Program-made: the position numbers and the translations under genes
Shown: positions 49,181 through 61,050 of the stretch, in pieces
Position numbering within the stretch: position 1 is the stretch's first letter
Layout: each line of letters begins with the position of its first letter
Notes under the pieces: generated by a model
The model's input: only the letters and a program-made list of their open reading frames with translations
The model's database searches: none
Told to the model about the DNA's origin: nothing
NCBI GenBank assembly: GCA_965153455.1
Contig: OZ234502.1
Span: forward strand, 10,323,495 to 10,387,494
Source: Sphagnum compactum
Lineage: Eukaryota > Bryophyta > Sphagnopsida > Sphagnales
DNA: 64,000 bases
Direction of reading: 5' to 3'

Positions 49181-50040
49181 GTTTCCAAAAAAACTCTCCC
49201 TAGTAGCTCAACAACCAAGGTTAATGTATTTGATTCAATTTTGATTTCTTTCTTAAATATGCCTATCACTGCTAGTCTCTAGTCATTTCTTGGCTCTCTG
49301 TGTGCCTACTATTGGACATTTAGATGTTCTCAGATCATTGTTGCTTTGCATTGGGCCTCGTGTTTCACTGTAATTTCACATGGTATCACTTGCACATAGT
49401 GTTGAATCAAGTAGTATGGTTCTGAGGGTCTCCATAAATTTGACCTAAATAAAACTAGCATAGATGCAATAGAGGGTTAGTGATGTTCAAATTATGATCG
49501 TGTCCAGTTAGGATGCAACTAGAGCACATGGACTTGTCAGGGCTGCCATAGTAGGATACTGTACCATCTCTTCTTCCACAGGATACTTTATCATCTTGTC
49601 TTCTGCTTGACCTTCTCTACTTTTGTTCCTTCTTGGTCTCCACCATATCTCTCAAATTACTCAGCTACTTGTTGAATCTCTGTTGTCTTTTGAAGATTGA
49701 TTGTTTTGCTTGCATCCCTTAAATCCTCTTCAATAACACTAAGCACCAAGATATGAATGTATTATCCATTGTAAGGTTTGTTAAGATCTGGAGGTATTGC
49801 AGGGTGGGTTCAAATGAAAGAAAGCTACCAAACTTTGGGATGTAATTAGTTTCATTTGTCAATGTACACAAGGAATTGCTAAGTTTTTTCCAGATGTAAC
49901 CCACATACAGTTAGCTAACTTGCCATGTTAGAATGATCTTTGTTGGAATATTGTGGCATAGTTGGTGGTCATTTGAAAATTTCTGTTTACTAGGACCTTA
50001 TGAAGGACTAGTTTTGGTTTTTTGGGTCAATTATTAATCA
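49181..50040. other. 3' flank of the ATG27-like gene
   Basis: No further gene recognised. The minus-strand frame at 49719-49904 has no domain or splice support. Confidence 0.45.
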
Positions 50041-50059
50041 CATTTGTGTGAGTTGAAGT

Positions 50060-50335
50060 GCAAAGGTTATTATTTTGTGAAGCAGAATATGATTGCTTTT
50101 TGTGGATGAAAATGCTTGATGTTCTTGCTACGTAATTTATGTGCAAAACCTTGTCTTTCAAGGTGAACATAGTTTTTTCAGAATCAACAAAGGTTTGTTG
50201 TGAAGCAGAATATGATTCTACTTTGTGATTGAAAATGTTTGATGTTCTTGCTATGTAAATTTGTTTGCAATCCATTTTTTTCCCTAGGTGGATGTAGGTA
50301 TTTTCAGAATCAACATAGGTTTGCAAGCATCTGGC
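50060..50335. repeat. Two-copy tandem repeat, about 122 bp
   Basis: TGTGAAGCAGAATATGATT, then GATGTTCTTGCTA and finally TTTTCAGAATCAACA followed by AGGTTTG occur twice, starting near 50077 and 50199. The copies differ by scattered substitutions. It lies between the convergent ATG27-like and EXO70 genes. Confidence 0.72.
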
Positions 50336-50460
50336 TATGAGATCCCATTTTGTCTCACATCAGCATATGGCTGTTACTAACAAGCACAATAGCCCTGGAC
50401 CCAGCCTATGTACACAATTCTATCCATTGTGTGCGACCCTCTCATATATGTTCCCTGTTG

Positions 50461-50676
50461 CTTCTGTTACTTCTACTTCATCTTCCCATCAACTTGGTAC
50501 ATGGTCAGATTAATTCTGTAGCAATGTAATCATCCAATGGAGGATCCTGTGCCAGAGAGATTGATTAGCTTCTGTTGCTTCTACTTCATCTTCCCATCAA
50601 CTTGGTACATGGTCAGATTAATTCTGTAGCAATGTAATCATCCAATGGAGGATCCTGTGCCAGAGAGATTGATCAG
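50461..50676. repeat. Nearly perfect 108-bp tandem duplication
   Basis: The unit starting CTTCTGTTACTTCTACTTCA at 50461 recurs at 50569 with hardly any differences (CTTCTGTTGCTTC; GATTAG against GATCAG at the end). Near identity implies a recent event. No coding content is apparent. Confidence 0.9.
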
Positions 50677-51836
50677 CATGTGTAGTCCCAAATGGATTGT
50701 TCTTTTGTACTCTTGTGGTGATGTGGTGGTTGGAGGGAATTGTAACAAACAAAATGCAACTAAATTGAACAAGTCTGTGGTCCATTAACCCTGTGAAGGA
50801 TGAACCACTTCACTGTCAACCTGAAACCGACCACAAGGTGTCCATAGCCAAAAATTCAGTACTACACAACCCATAGAAAAAATTGTTGCTGGCATGCTCA
50901 TGAAACCAGATCAACAGATCTAACTAGGATTCTCTAACCATCCTTGCAATTTCATTTAGATGAACTGTATTCAAGCCAAAAAATGGTACAATAGTGAGCT
51001 GCAGTTTTGCTTCAAGCCTTTGAACTCAGCAGATGGGAATAGTAAGCAACCAGCCCCAGGGAAGAGAATTATCCCAGGGCTCGTTCAAAAATAGTGACCA
51101 AAAAGCAGCTTGAGTCTTGTGACAGAGATTTCTAATTTTTACATATTTATGGCAAAGTTGGGTGTCAGAGGGAGTGAAAATGCTCTCTGGACTGTGCATT
51201 GGAAACAGCTAAAATTATTCATTGCCACAAGCACAGTTCCTTTGTCAAAGCCAAGGATCTAAACACAAAAGGGTGGGAGCCTTTGCAACAGTCTTACGCC
51301 TGGAAACAATGGAAATGATATCATGTATCTTCACCGATATTGACACCCTTGCAAAATGGAAATTGAGTCTGACAAACCATGTTCTTGGTCAAACATGGTG
51401 GATCGTATGTGCCCAAGTTGTGGTCTGTTCATAAAACACGGCATGGCTTGCATACAACCTGCTAGCAGACATTGGAAAAGAAATTATGAATGCTCACATC
51501 TATCATCATGCCCCAGATCTGCTGACAAATCTTCAGTTGAACAGTTAGCAGCTCTGTAGCATACCATCTAGGCCCAACAAATTGAATGATATCACATGAT
51601 GAACTCTCTTTGTGTAACTGAATTGAAGTAAATTGGATCCTCATTTCTGTTGGACCATCACCTGTCATCGTGCACTGACATTTGACTCACCTATCTACTT
51701 CCTATTCTGCCGGTGGCAATAAGCACTTGTTCAAGGTTCAGAAAAACATAGAAATCATAGCTAATCACTAAAATCAGAGAGGCAATTTGTGTGAGAGGCA
51801 CTGGCAAGTCAATGGAATACATACCTTGGAGATAAA
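50677..51836. other. Intergenic / EXO70 3' flank, no gene seen
   Basis: Includes the probable 3' untranslated region of the minus-strand EXO70 gene. The overlapping frames at 51222-51668 on both strands show no recognisable domain. Confidence 0.45.
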
Positions 51837-54800
51837 TCACCTTCTATGGTCCACACGAGCCTTCCCCTCAAAGAACTCACTGAGCATTCTGTCCAAGTCT
51901 TCTGGGCTGTATCTCACATACTTACTGTTGCTCTTGCCAGTGTCAAGAATAGAGCTACAGGACATCACCAAAACCAGTGTTGCATAAATCAGAACCATTA
52001 TGGGTGTGGTGGTTGTGCATCCGCTGTGAAGCTTAACATTAGCTAGGTGCACTCCTGAATGCCCTACAGGTGACAGATACCAGGATGGCAGGGAAGTGGT
52101 ACCTGATCCCCAGGATCAATATACACCTATCACTTCAAATCTATGAGAGAAAAGAGCTAAAGTTATGGTACATTAGGAGTACTCCAGGTTGTGGAAAATC
52201 AGTCAATGAAATCAAGTAACATGGATTGAAAGAAATAGACATACCTGTAGCGTTTGACAAATGACCGATAAGCAGGCAACAACACCTCTGCAACAGCCAG
52301 TCGAACTGCTTCTCGGAGCTCATTGTCTGGGATTGTCCATTGTGTTTGCCGCTGATAAAGCTCATCAAATAGCAGATTGAAGTTTTTCAATCTGCAGAAG
52401 GACACACACAATGTCGACAGTATGTACATGACAACCAAGGACATTTGAATAGACCTAACCATACAATATGACCACTAAGTAAGAAATTGTCTCCTATACA
52501 CATGCTATTACATTAAAGTAGCCAACATGCACTGATCAAGAGTGCAGCCAGTAAAGCCACAGAAGTTCCTTCTTGTCTCTTGAGAATCATGATCCACACA
52601 AATACATATACAAGGTTTGCAATATACCGTTCTTTAATTGCAGATTTTGAGATGCTGCTGCCATCAGAACTACTTCCCAATCCTCCACTGGATGCAGCAG
52701 ATCCACTTAGATATCCCAAAGCCTGTCAATCCACAATACAGAAGAAGCTTCACTGATATGCAATATGTTACTGACACATCACATTTCATCGAGACTCAAC
52801 ATTGACCTAGACACACAATGGTTGAAAGCTAAGATGGGCTAACCTTTCCCCAGGCAGCACGCTGATATGTGTTTGCATGCTGCTGCACAATTCGGCGCTG
52901 CCGTTGCACCCAGTCGTCACCAAACAAATCTTTGGCCTCTGACCTGCCAAACCAAGAATGGCAAAGACATCGTCATGATATGACTGTTCTGGGTAACCTG
53001 AAAAAGGTCACCAAATTGGGTCTGGAGCTAATTTGCCTTGTAAAAGAGTCAAAACCAGGTAGAAGCAAAAGATTGCTGCTTGTCCTTTGTATTCTCTGAA
53101 GTTGCTTGTTTACTTGATCAGCTGGCATCAAAGGAGAATACAAGTGCAGAACCCAGCTTGAGTCTATAGTTAAGAATTTAAATTGATCTAGGGAGACCCA
53201 TCCTGAGCTTGTCATCAGCTTTACCACTGGCAAACAGAAAATTCAGGGGCACTCCTACCTCCGGACAGATCTGACCATGTAGTGAATATTGTTCATTAGG
53301 AAGATGTGTGTGAGGGCTGGATCTCTGTAGAGTTTGGCTTTGTTGTCTAGGTTGGTTTGAAGCACAGCCATGATGCGCATTGTTGCAGCTGCTAACTGAG
53401 AATTTGGTTTGCCCTGTTGTCCCTCCCCAAGCAGCTGGTTCAATGTACTCTGATAGCTGCATTCCACTTCACACCCTTTGTCAGAGCAACCACAATCATA
53501 GGTGACTATGGTATTTCAGGAGCCAGTTTCCAGATGGAAACATATCATACTGCACAATATTATGCTTTAGGCACCTTAGTTAAAAAACTTGCACATAGCC
53601 TTGTTAAGGTGGGAAGGAAGGTCCTTACTCAAACAGAAACTTCACGTAGTTGATGACATAACTAGTAAGGGGATGCACGGTGCCATCAAGGACAGGTGTT
53701 TTTGTGGCATCTTTGCCGACAGCATCTTCAAAATCCCCAAACGTATCTTTGGCTGTTTGTGCCAGTCGCCTTATCAAGCCCATTGCTGCCTCTCTCATGC
53801 CCACTGCTGACTCTCCAGAAAACACAACTTCTATCTATACCAGCCACAAATTGTGCTTCACAAGTGAGAACAGGAAACATCATCATGGATTTGCTTAGTT
53901 TCAAAACACTTCTGAGACAACTTAGTCTTGGAGATACTGCACATCTCAAGCTTTATAGGAACTTCAGTAGAAGGAAGCAGTCACCTCAGGAAGTAAATTG
54001 TGCATGGTTTCATGCATATCAAGCAGCACAAACAGCTTCTCTGGTGACTTTTTGCTCTTGGCAATGGCTTCTCCAAAGCTAAGAAGCATGTGTACACTTG
54101 AGTCTGTCACATCAGCAAAGCATTTCTCACGGTGTGGGTCCAGGTGGTACCATATCTGGTCACAAAGCTTCCTCTCCGCAGCAAACAAAAGTTTCACCTG
54201 AATATCAAAATAGCAAAGGCAATCTCTGTGAGGTGATCTGATACATCCTCCTCCATCCTTCTCCCATCAAACATTTCATATCAGGATATCCAGATTCCTT
54301 AGTGCACTGATCTACATATTGTAGAAAATTTGGAAGTAATATGCTTACAGCAATAGACATGTACTGGATCCACTTGCCAATCTTTCCCTCAAGAGTCTCC
54401 CACTGCATTTTCTGAACATCATCCTTACTCAACTTTTCAACCCCAAGCTTTTGTAGACTTTGTTCTAATGTTGACACCCGCACATCTCTGCACCCACAGA
54501 TGACCCCTCCATGCTCTTGATTGAATAAAGGAAAACTAGATGACCTTAATCACAGTGTTATGTGTTGAGTTGTACTGCATCCAGAAAAGATTCCTTGTCA
54601 AGGAGAGGAGTTGAATTGGCCTGGTTTCTCATCATTGGACAATTGATCCAGCTCACAGTCAACTGAGTGGTTCAACCATACAAAATCATTTTCCATCAAA
54701 GTGTTTACTGTGGATCATCATGCTCCAAATCTAGTGACCACAACAAAGCACCAATGTTTGAATCCTGTACAAGATCTTCACTGTGCATGAAGCATTGCCT

Positions 54801-56977
54801 TATTGCAGGGTTCAAAGAACCGTACACACAATTGAGCATGAAAGGTGTCTGGGAGTTTGTCCAGGAGCATGACATGCCAGTTGCACAACTTGTGCAGCAA
54901 ACTAGTGGACAGGATGACTAAAAATTCCCATCGTGCGAAAAGGAACTGAAAAAGGATGGTGTAATACCTTATGCTCAAACTATGTATAGGCCTCTTCCAG
55001 TGACCATGAATTTTACCTTTGCTTTAAAAAGTTGGAGAAATACTTGAACTTGAAATGAGTATTTTGAGAACCCCATGGGAGATAGGCAATGCTACCTGTA
55101 TATTTTGAGACACTGTTGATGATAGCCAGCAGCAACCAGCCTTCGGGCCATTTCTCGAAGTTGGGGTACAACCCTAGGAAGGACGAGTGTCGGAAGAACC
55201 AGGAGAGGTGGAGTGTGAGGAAGATCAGTCTTCCCATCTGTAGGGCCTCCACCACTTGGGGAGCTTGCAGCTTGCTTTGTGGGATTTGGTAACAACTCTC
55301 TCAAATGTGCTGGGTCAACTGACTTGCTGCAAGAAAGAAAGAAATAAATTCCATTCAGCATTCAGATGCATGAACTGATGATGATGCTTGTCATAAAAGC
55401 AGTCAAATCCTAGAACTGTCGAGTGGTGTAATGATGACCCATCATTGTCCTCTCCTACTAAGGGCTGGCCCGTGCAGCATACTATCCTTAAACCCATTGC
55501 CTAGTTTCAGGGATGAAGCAAAAATGAAACAACTTCTGATGGGAGCCTGAGGTACACAGTAAAATCCCATCAGAAGATGTCAAGCACACTCAAAAGCTTC
55601 ACTCATAGATAACTTCTGTTTTTGGCAGCTTCTCAATTGGTGTGCAAAATGGCTTCTCACAGTGATGCAGATGAGACTAACAACTATGCAAACAGGTGTG
55701 CCCCAATCAGCAATCAATAAGGATCCCAAATAGACTTTTTAACTCTCATGGTATTGAAGATTATTAAACCTGTGTTGAGCAAGGAGAGCTTTAAACTCCT
55801 CTGCTAGTCGGGTCATCCCTTTATTGAGTAAGCCCCGTGCATGGTTGAGTGCACCGTCACTGGCTTTCAGGCTTGAATTCAGAGTGAAAAACTCCACATT
55901 GTTCTGAAGTTGGTCCACGGCTGCCAAAAACCCACCCAAATCATTTTCTGGGCCTTTCAACACTTTGTTCTCCACCTGCATTTCCATAAGCACATGATGT
56001 TATACCATGAGCTCAAAGAACTCTGTCACCACAATTACTGCTCCTCATTTTCTTTGGCTAACATCATACATCTGCTATAGAGGACACAACAGAAGGAAAA
56101 ATAAATCAAGCACACCTGACGGGAGACATCAAATTGAGTCAACACTGATTCTGCCGCCTTTAGGGTATTGTCAATGTTCTCATGTGCTTTTCTGTAGGCA
56201 TGTGTCCGGACCTTCACAATCAAAGAAATCCAACAGCCAACAACCATCATTTCCTTGAAACATTTCTCTGTAAGAGCATCTCCAGTGGTGCTTAGTATGT
56301 GACCCTGCAAAAATATTTCTCACATCCAAGTGTGGTTATTTACTTTTTTCCAACTGCACCCATAAACTAAAACAGGGGCTGCAAATAGGTGGGACACTAC
56401 TAATAGCAAACCACCTGGGGCAATCATTCCGATCACTTTTCTTGATCCAATTTTAATTTGCAGGGTCACATACTGAGCACCGGTGAGTTGCTCTAACACC
56501 CCTACAGGATCTCCTTGTTGAAGAAATACACTCAGAAATCTTCCTTTGATGTTACCAATAATATGCACAGAGAGAAATGTTTCTCGAATCCTTTTCTTGA
56601 TCCTCCTCCTGTTTGGATACCTGCTCTGTTACCAATCTTCTAGCCTCGACCAGGCATCGTGCTTCATGAAACTTTCTAATGTCGAAATTTGGGAAACGTG
56701 AAACCTCTTCAAGCTCACCAACATTGCTTGCTTGGTGGGGTGGTAGACCAGGGAATTAAATGGGAGAGAAAAACAGATCCAAGAAATATGCGTGGCGGAA
56801 GCAATGAAGAATTTCTACCTGAGTCGGGCGCATTGAAGTCTCGAGAGCGGACAAGCGGTGATCAAAGGAACCCAGAATGCTGATCATGGAATCCGTGATG
56901 CTTTGACTCTTCCCCATACTTTCCCGCATAAATTGTGCCCTGGCAGCCAACGCCTCGACTTCGCTCGACATCCCCAT
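51837..56977 (-). CDS. EXO70A1: Exocyst complex subunit EXO70, EXO70A type
   Basis: Twelve minus-strand exons: 56977-56819, 56211-56116, 55975-55770, 55326-55096, 54487-54349, 54197-53985, 53834-53629, 53456-53259, 52943-52844, 52722-52628, 52391-52245 and 51954-51837. All phases agree and the product is 635 residues (Arabidopsis EXO70A1 is about 638). EXO70 binds membrane phosphoinositides and tethers secretory vesicles to the plasma membrane within the octameric exocyst. The N-terminal coiled-coil region reads KSQSITDSMISILGSFDHRL then SALETSMRPTQ. The EXO70 C-terminal domain (about 255-630) has KLLFAAERKLCDQIW, SVHMLLSFGEAIAKSKKSPE, RLAQTAKDTFGDFEDAV, VHPLTSYVINYVKFLF and the terminal KYVRYSPEDLDRMLSEFFEG. 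A twelve-exon structure is typical of the EXO70A clade, whereas most other plant EXO70 genes have few or no introns. The open frame extends upstream only through a GTG, so the ATG before GMSSEVEALAARA is taken as the start. It converges with the ATG27-like gene. Confidence 0.96.
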
Positions 56978-57548
56978 TTCCAAACACCCCTCTCCTACCT
57001 TTCTGTTCTTCAGTGGCACAGTGCCACCAATACAACCATCCTCTCTGTCTGTGTCTACTTTAGAAAAAGATCAAACCACATTCCTTCTCAATCGGATGCG
57101 CGCACGATCGCTCGCCCGCCCACCTTGTCTTCTCCGGCTCCAAAACTCTGCTTCACCTCCGTTCGTTCCCGTCCAACTCTTTCCTCTAAAACAAAAGGAA
57201 AAAAGGCATCGCGAGTCTCTCTGCCTGTTGCTCTCATCACAGTGTTATTATTACAGGAAAACGACGATCGGCCTGTTGTGATCAGAGCACGATTGGAGGG
57301 TGCGGGGCATCAGCAGCAAATTTAACTATTAACGGCCATGGGGATGTGGCTACAGCGATGGTGGGGCCGATCAACGAACACGCACAAGACGACAAGGGAC
57401 GTTGCTGCTGCATGGCGCTCTCTCGGGTCGTGCGCGCCGCAGCGACAAAAAGCAGAAAGGCAGAGAGAGCCTTAGGGCAGTAAGGGCACGTCCCTTTCCA
57501 CATCCCAGGTCCCAATTCAGCCTTTCCTTTCTGGACGTCACCTCGAAG

Positions 57549-57557
57549 TTAGGGTTT
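57549..57557 (-). promoter_or_regulatory. Telo-box upstream of EXO70
   Basis: On the minus strand AAACCCTAA lies about 570 bases before the EXO70 start codon. Between it and the gene the DNA is GC-rich and CT-biased in the gene's sense, consistent with a promoter and leader. Confidence 0.45.
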
Positions 57558-57620
57558 GGTAGCCCTGTGCATTTTATTTCTGAAAATGCACATTGAAAAA
57601 AGGGCTGACAGGACTACCCT

Positions 57621-57812
57621 GCTACCTTGGCAGCTTCGACACTAATTCTACTATTTTCAGAAATGTTAAATTTTCAAATCTTTTCTGTTCAAATAACAAA
57701 ATTTGTGTGAAGGAAAATGTTGAATCCTCAAGAATATTTTATTTGTCTCAAGGAAGATTTCAAAACTAATTAATAATTTGACATATATGTGTTGAAGCTG
57801 TTAAGGTACTGC
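57621..57812. mobile_element. Second, diverged copy of the 192-bp MITE family
   Basis: It matches the element at 1618-1809 in order and spacing: TACCTTGGCAGCTT left end, GACACTAATTCTA, CTATTTTCAGAAATGTT, then ACTAATTAATAATTTGACAT, TGTGTTGAAGCTGTT and AAGGTACT at the right end. The terminal repeats are imperfect here. The two copies are about 56 kb apart. Confidence 0.65.
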
Positions 57813-59090
57813 CGTATAACAGAATAGGCCAGTAAACCAACACATAAGAATTAAGAGGAGTTCAAATCCTCACACATTGTTCCTCTGTCATGAAGCTCAA
57901 AGGATATTAGGAGCCCTTCCCCTAACCTTCCACCGTTGTCAAAATTGCTCAATTCGGTAAAGGAGTGGGGAAGATACGAGGTGTTTGGTATAAAGGGGTT
58001 CAGTGTTCGACCATGAGTGAATTAACATAAATTAAAATTTTGAGCTTAAAATCTTTGAATGTTGCATCTTTACCTTTGGAATACAAAGAAGTTTTGTAAA
58101 GCTATAGTTAAGGCACCCATTAGTGTTTAAATCACTCAAAACAAATTAAAAATCAAGAAGACATGGGACTAGAATTAGAGAGGGGTTTAAGTTTTGAGAC
58201 AAACTATCATTCATCCTCTTCCTGTGTTTTCTAACATTTCTAAGATGTTCATTAACTTCTTCTGATGGAGAAAGAGCATTTGTAACCCTCCAATTTACTC
58301 CTCCAATGACACAAAAATGGCTCAATTCGGTTAAGGAATGACGAAATATTGAAAAATGTTCAGTTGTAACTATGTGTTATGAGTACTACGTGTTTGGTGA
58401 TGGGTGATTTTACCTTATGTAATTTTGCCAATGAATAGGTTAATGGCCAACATGGGGTGACAGGTATGGTTTGTCTGTAAAAGCTCCTATTTGCATGTCG
58501 TCCCAACGTAACGTTTGAAAAGTAGCTATGATTCATCAAATGAATGGAGAATGTATGGAGCAATCATACATGAAAAATACTTGGATATATTGTCAGGTGA
58601 GCATCCTCCCCTTGGCCCCACATGACTCCAACCAGGTGATAAGAATTTGGATCTTATCATTATTGGTAATCAATTAATGTTCCCCAAGTTTTTTAAAGTC
58701 CTTCAAAAAATTTCCATTAGCCTACTACCCACAACAAGGTCCCAATTTTGTTTTTCAAAACTTAAAGGGTGTTTGATAGCACCACCTGACTTTGCTTGCG
58801 CCCATCACGCACACAAATTGCATGGTGTGGGTGGGCACCGCACTTTGTCAAACCTCTCCCAAGAGCCTATCTTCCTCCTCATGATGTTCCTCCATTAGCT
58901 ACATGGTATATGACCATTCAAGCCTACCTTAGTCATGAAAGCCCCCCCCCCCCCAAATCACTTCCATGGTACTTAGCTTGATGTCACCTAGTTCCATTAA
59001 AAACAAGGTCATTGCGCTCAAGCCATATACACGAGCGCATAGTACCCATCAGCAGCAAAGTCCAAAAGTGACTAAACTTCTTTAATCTAT
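57813..59090. other. AT-rich intergenic DNA, no gene seen
   Basis: Contains a B-box-like GAGTTCAAATCCTC near 57865 and a poly-C run at about 58942-58954. The frame at 58647-58898 has no recognised domain. Confidence 0.45.
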
Positions 59091-59099
59091 GAGGCAAGC

Positions 59100-61050
59100 A
59101 ACCTCTCGTTAAACATGCATTGTTTGTTCTAGGTTAAGCGCTTTCCACTTGCAAGTCGCGTAAGGAGGTGACATGAGTTTAAACAGAAATGTGAAGGCTA
59201 TCTCCCATACTGATCTTGTCTTTTGCGAATATCCTGAACTTGTGAACAATCGTTTCCGGTATTGCAGCCCTGCAAAAGGAGCAGTCAGTTTGAACATCAT
59301 GGCAGCTGTGCAAAAGGAGCAGTCAGTTTGAACATCATGGTTTATTTTGGCTCTCTGAAAATTGATGGCCAACAACACTTGATGCCATAGTGACCACAAG
59401 AACTTGGCCTCTTTCTTGATTCAATGTCTCACGCATATGTCCTGCCATTTCAATTGGAAAGTTGGTGGCAGCTCGTCTTTCCACAATTCAGGTATGTTGT
59501 GATGCAACTCTCTTCTAGGTTTGAATATCTTCCTTCCCTAGTTTAGCTTTATATTTCATCAGCTCCACATGGTCATTCCATCTTCGCATTTCAGAGTCGA
59601 ATTCTAACTCTTGAAGGGGCCCATAGAAACGACTGACAATCTGCATCACCTAGTACATTTTAGCTTGGTACAAACCCTCACTCATTTTAGGCTCCCAAAG
59701 ATCTCTGACTATATGATTGTTCTTCAACTGTAGGCAGCATCAAGTTGGCATGATTCTCTTTGTCTATGGATAGTAAAAAATTAGCACAAAAAGCCATTTG
59801 CATGTCCTTAAAGTTTGCATCATTTTAGTAAATGCTTAGCCAGTCCCCACTTTTGACTTCTCTAGAAGGATCTGTGAGTTTTGCAACCCATGCAGTTGGG
59901 ATGCTTGCAATAATTCTCCTCCAAACGCATTGTTCTCCCTCCTCTAAGTTGAACTTGTATTTGTCTCTTCGCACACGTAAAAAAACTTAACTTCATGTTC
60001 CCATATAAGTCTCTATCACATCAAGCCTAGCCATCTGCAAGTCTCAAGCTCTCTTGATAAAGATCACAAATTCATTTCTTCTAAATGTCAAGGCCCACCA
60101 CAATCTAAGGCTTTTTTTATTGAATCAGCAACTAAAGGAGGATGGAGTGGAATTTTTTACCATCATCCCTCTCCAAGCCTTCATGAAATTTTCCCCCACA
60201 CTCTGGACCATATGTCCTTTAACCATTGCCCAGTGAATGTTGGACAACCAGCTCCCATGTTGAAATGGCCTTTACATTTAACAAGTTTCTATCTTAGTAT
60301 TGGTCTTGAGATTTGAGTTGCATGACTCTAATTTACACATCAGAGTTGCAAGCACATCTTCTGGGTCTATCAACCCCAAGCCACCCACATCCTTATGGGG
60401 CACAATATTCAGTCCAATTGAGTTTGGCCCTAACTCAATATTCCCCACAAGACCATTGAAAGTTTTGAAGCATGGTTTTCTTTGGATCACCCCAAACACT
60501 AATAAAAACTAACATCTAGATGCTAGGATCAAATTGAGAACATCGCCCTCCCCACTAGAGTCATGGGAAGAGAGCTCCAAAATCTGATTTTTTACGCAAT
60601 TTTCCCACTAGGAAGTCGTCAACATCTTCAACCTCCAAATTGAAGCCAAATGGGGCTCCCAAAAGTTTAGAGAGGGTCACCTTCATTTGGCCCATTTCCA
60701 TTAAATTTTTTGGGCCCAACTAGGTTTTCCTTTGTATCTTTTATAACTCCAAGAAGCTAAGAATTTATCCCAATTTAATTCAAGCCCACTTATGCTCAAG
60801 ATCACCTCTAGCAAGTTGACCATATTATGTATATTTTTTTCCTCGCCTCTAATTATAAACGTTGTATTATCAACATACTAGGATATGAGTTGTTGTTTCA
60901 AACCTCTAGGAACTAAGATGCGTTTTATGTCCCATGACCTTTCTACCACCTTGACCATGAAGTTAAAAACCTCTCCAACAAGGATGCAAAGGTAGGGTGT
61001 AGGGGGTAGCCCTACCTTATTCTTCACTTGATTTTAAAAGACTTGATTAT
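59100..61050 (-). pseudogene. Degraded L1-type LINE: reverse transcriptase end and zf-RVT region
   Basis: Read on the minus strand from about 61040 downward, broken frames keep the order of a plant L1-type ORF2. They show TPYLCILVGEVFNFMVKVVE (RT motif region), QQLIS-stop-YVDNTTFIIRGEE (the YADD active-site box, here YVDN), ISGLELNWDK and KLLGAPFGFNLEVEDVDDF. Near 59400-59240 the zf-RVT-like FLWSLWHQVLLAINFQRAKI and CSFCT follow. Many stops and frameshifts and the altered active site mark it as inactive. The N-terminal endonuclease part and a poly-A tail were not identified. Confidence 0.8.
59270..59340. repeat. 38-bp tandem duplication inside the LINE relic
   Basis: TGCAAAAGGAGCAGTCAGTT followed by TGAACATCATGG occurs twice in a row with a 38-base period. 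It interrupts the zinc-binding CSFC region of the zf-RVT-like domain, so it arose in or after an ancestor that was already non-functional. Confidence 0.8.

Noticed and set aside
56978-57019. N-terminal extension of EXO70
   Set aside because: The frame extends to a GTG codon, and EXO70 family alignment begins at the ATG used (56977).
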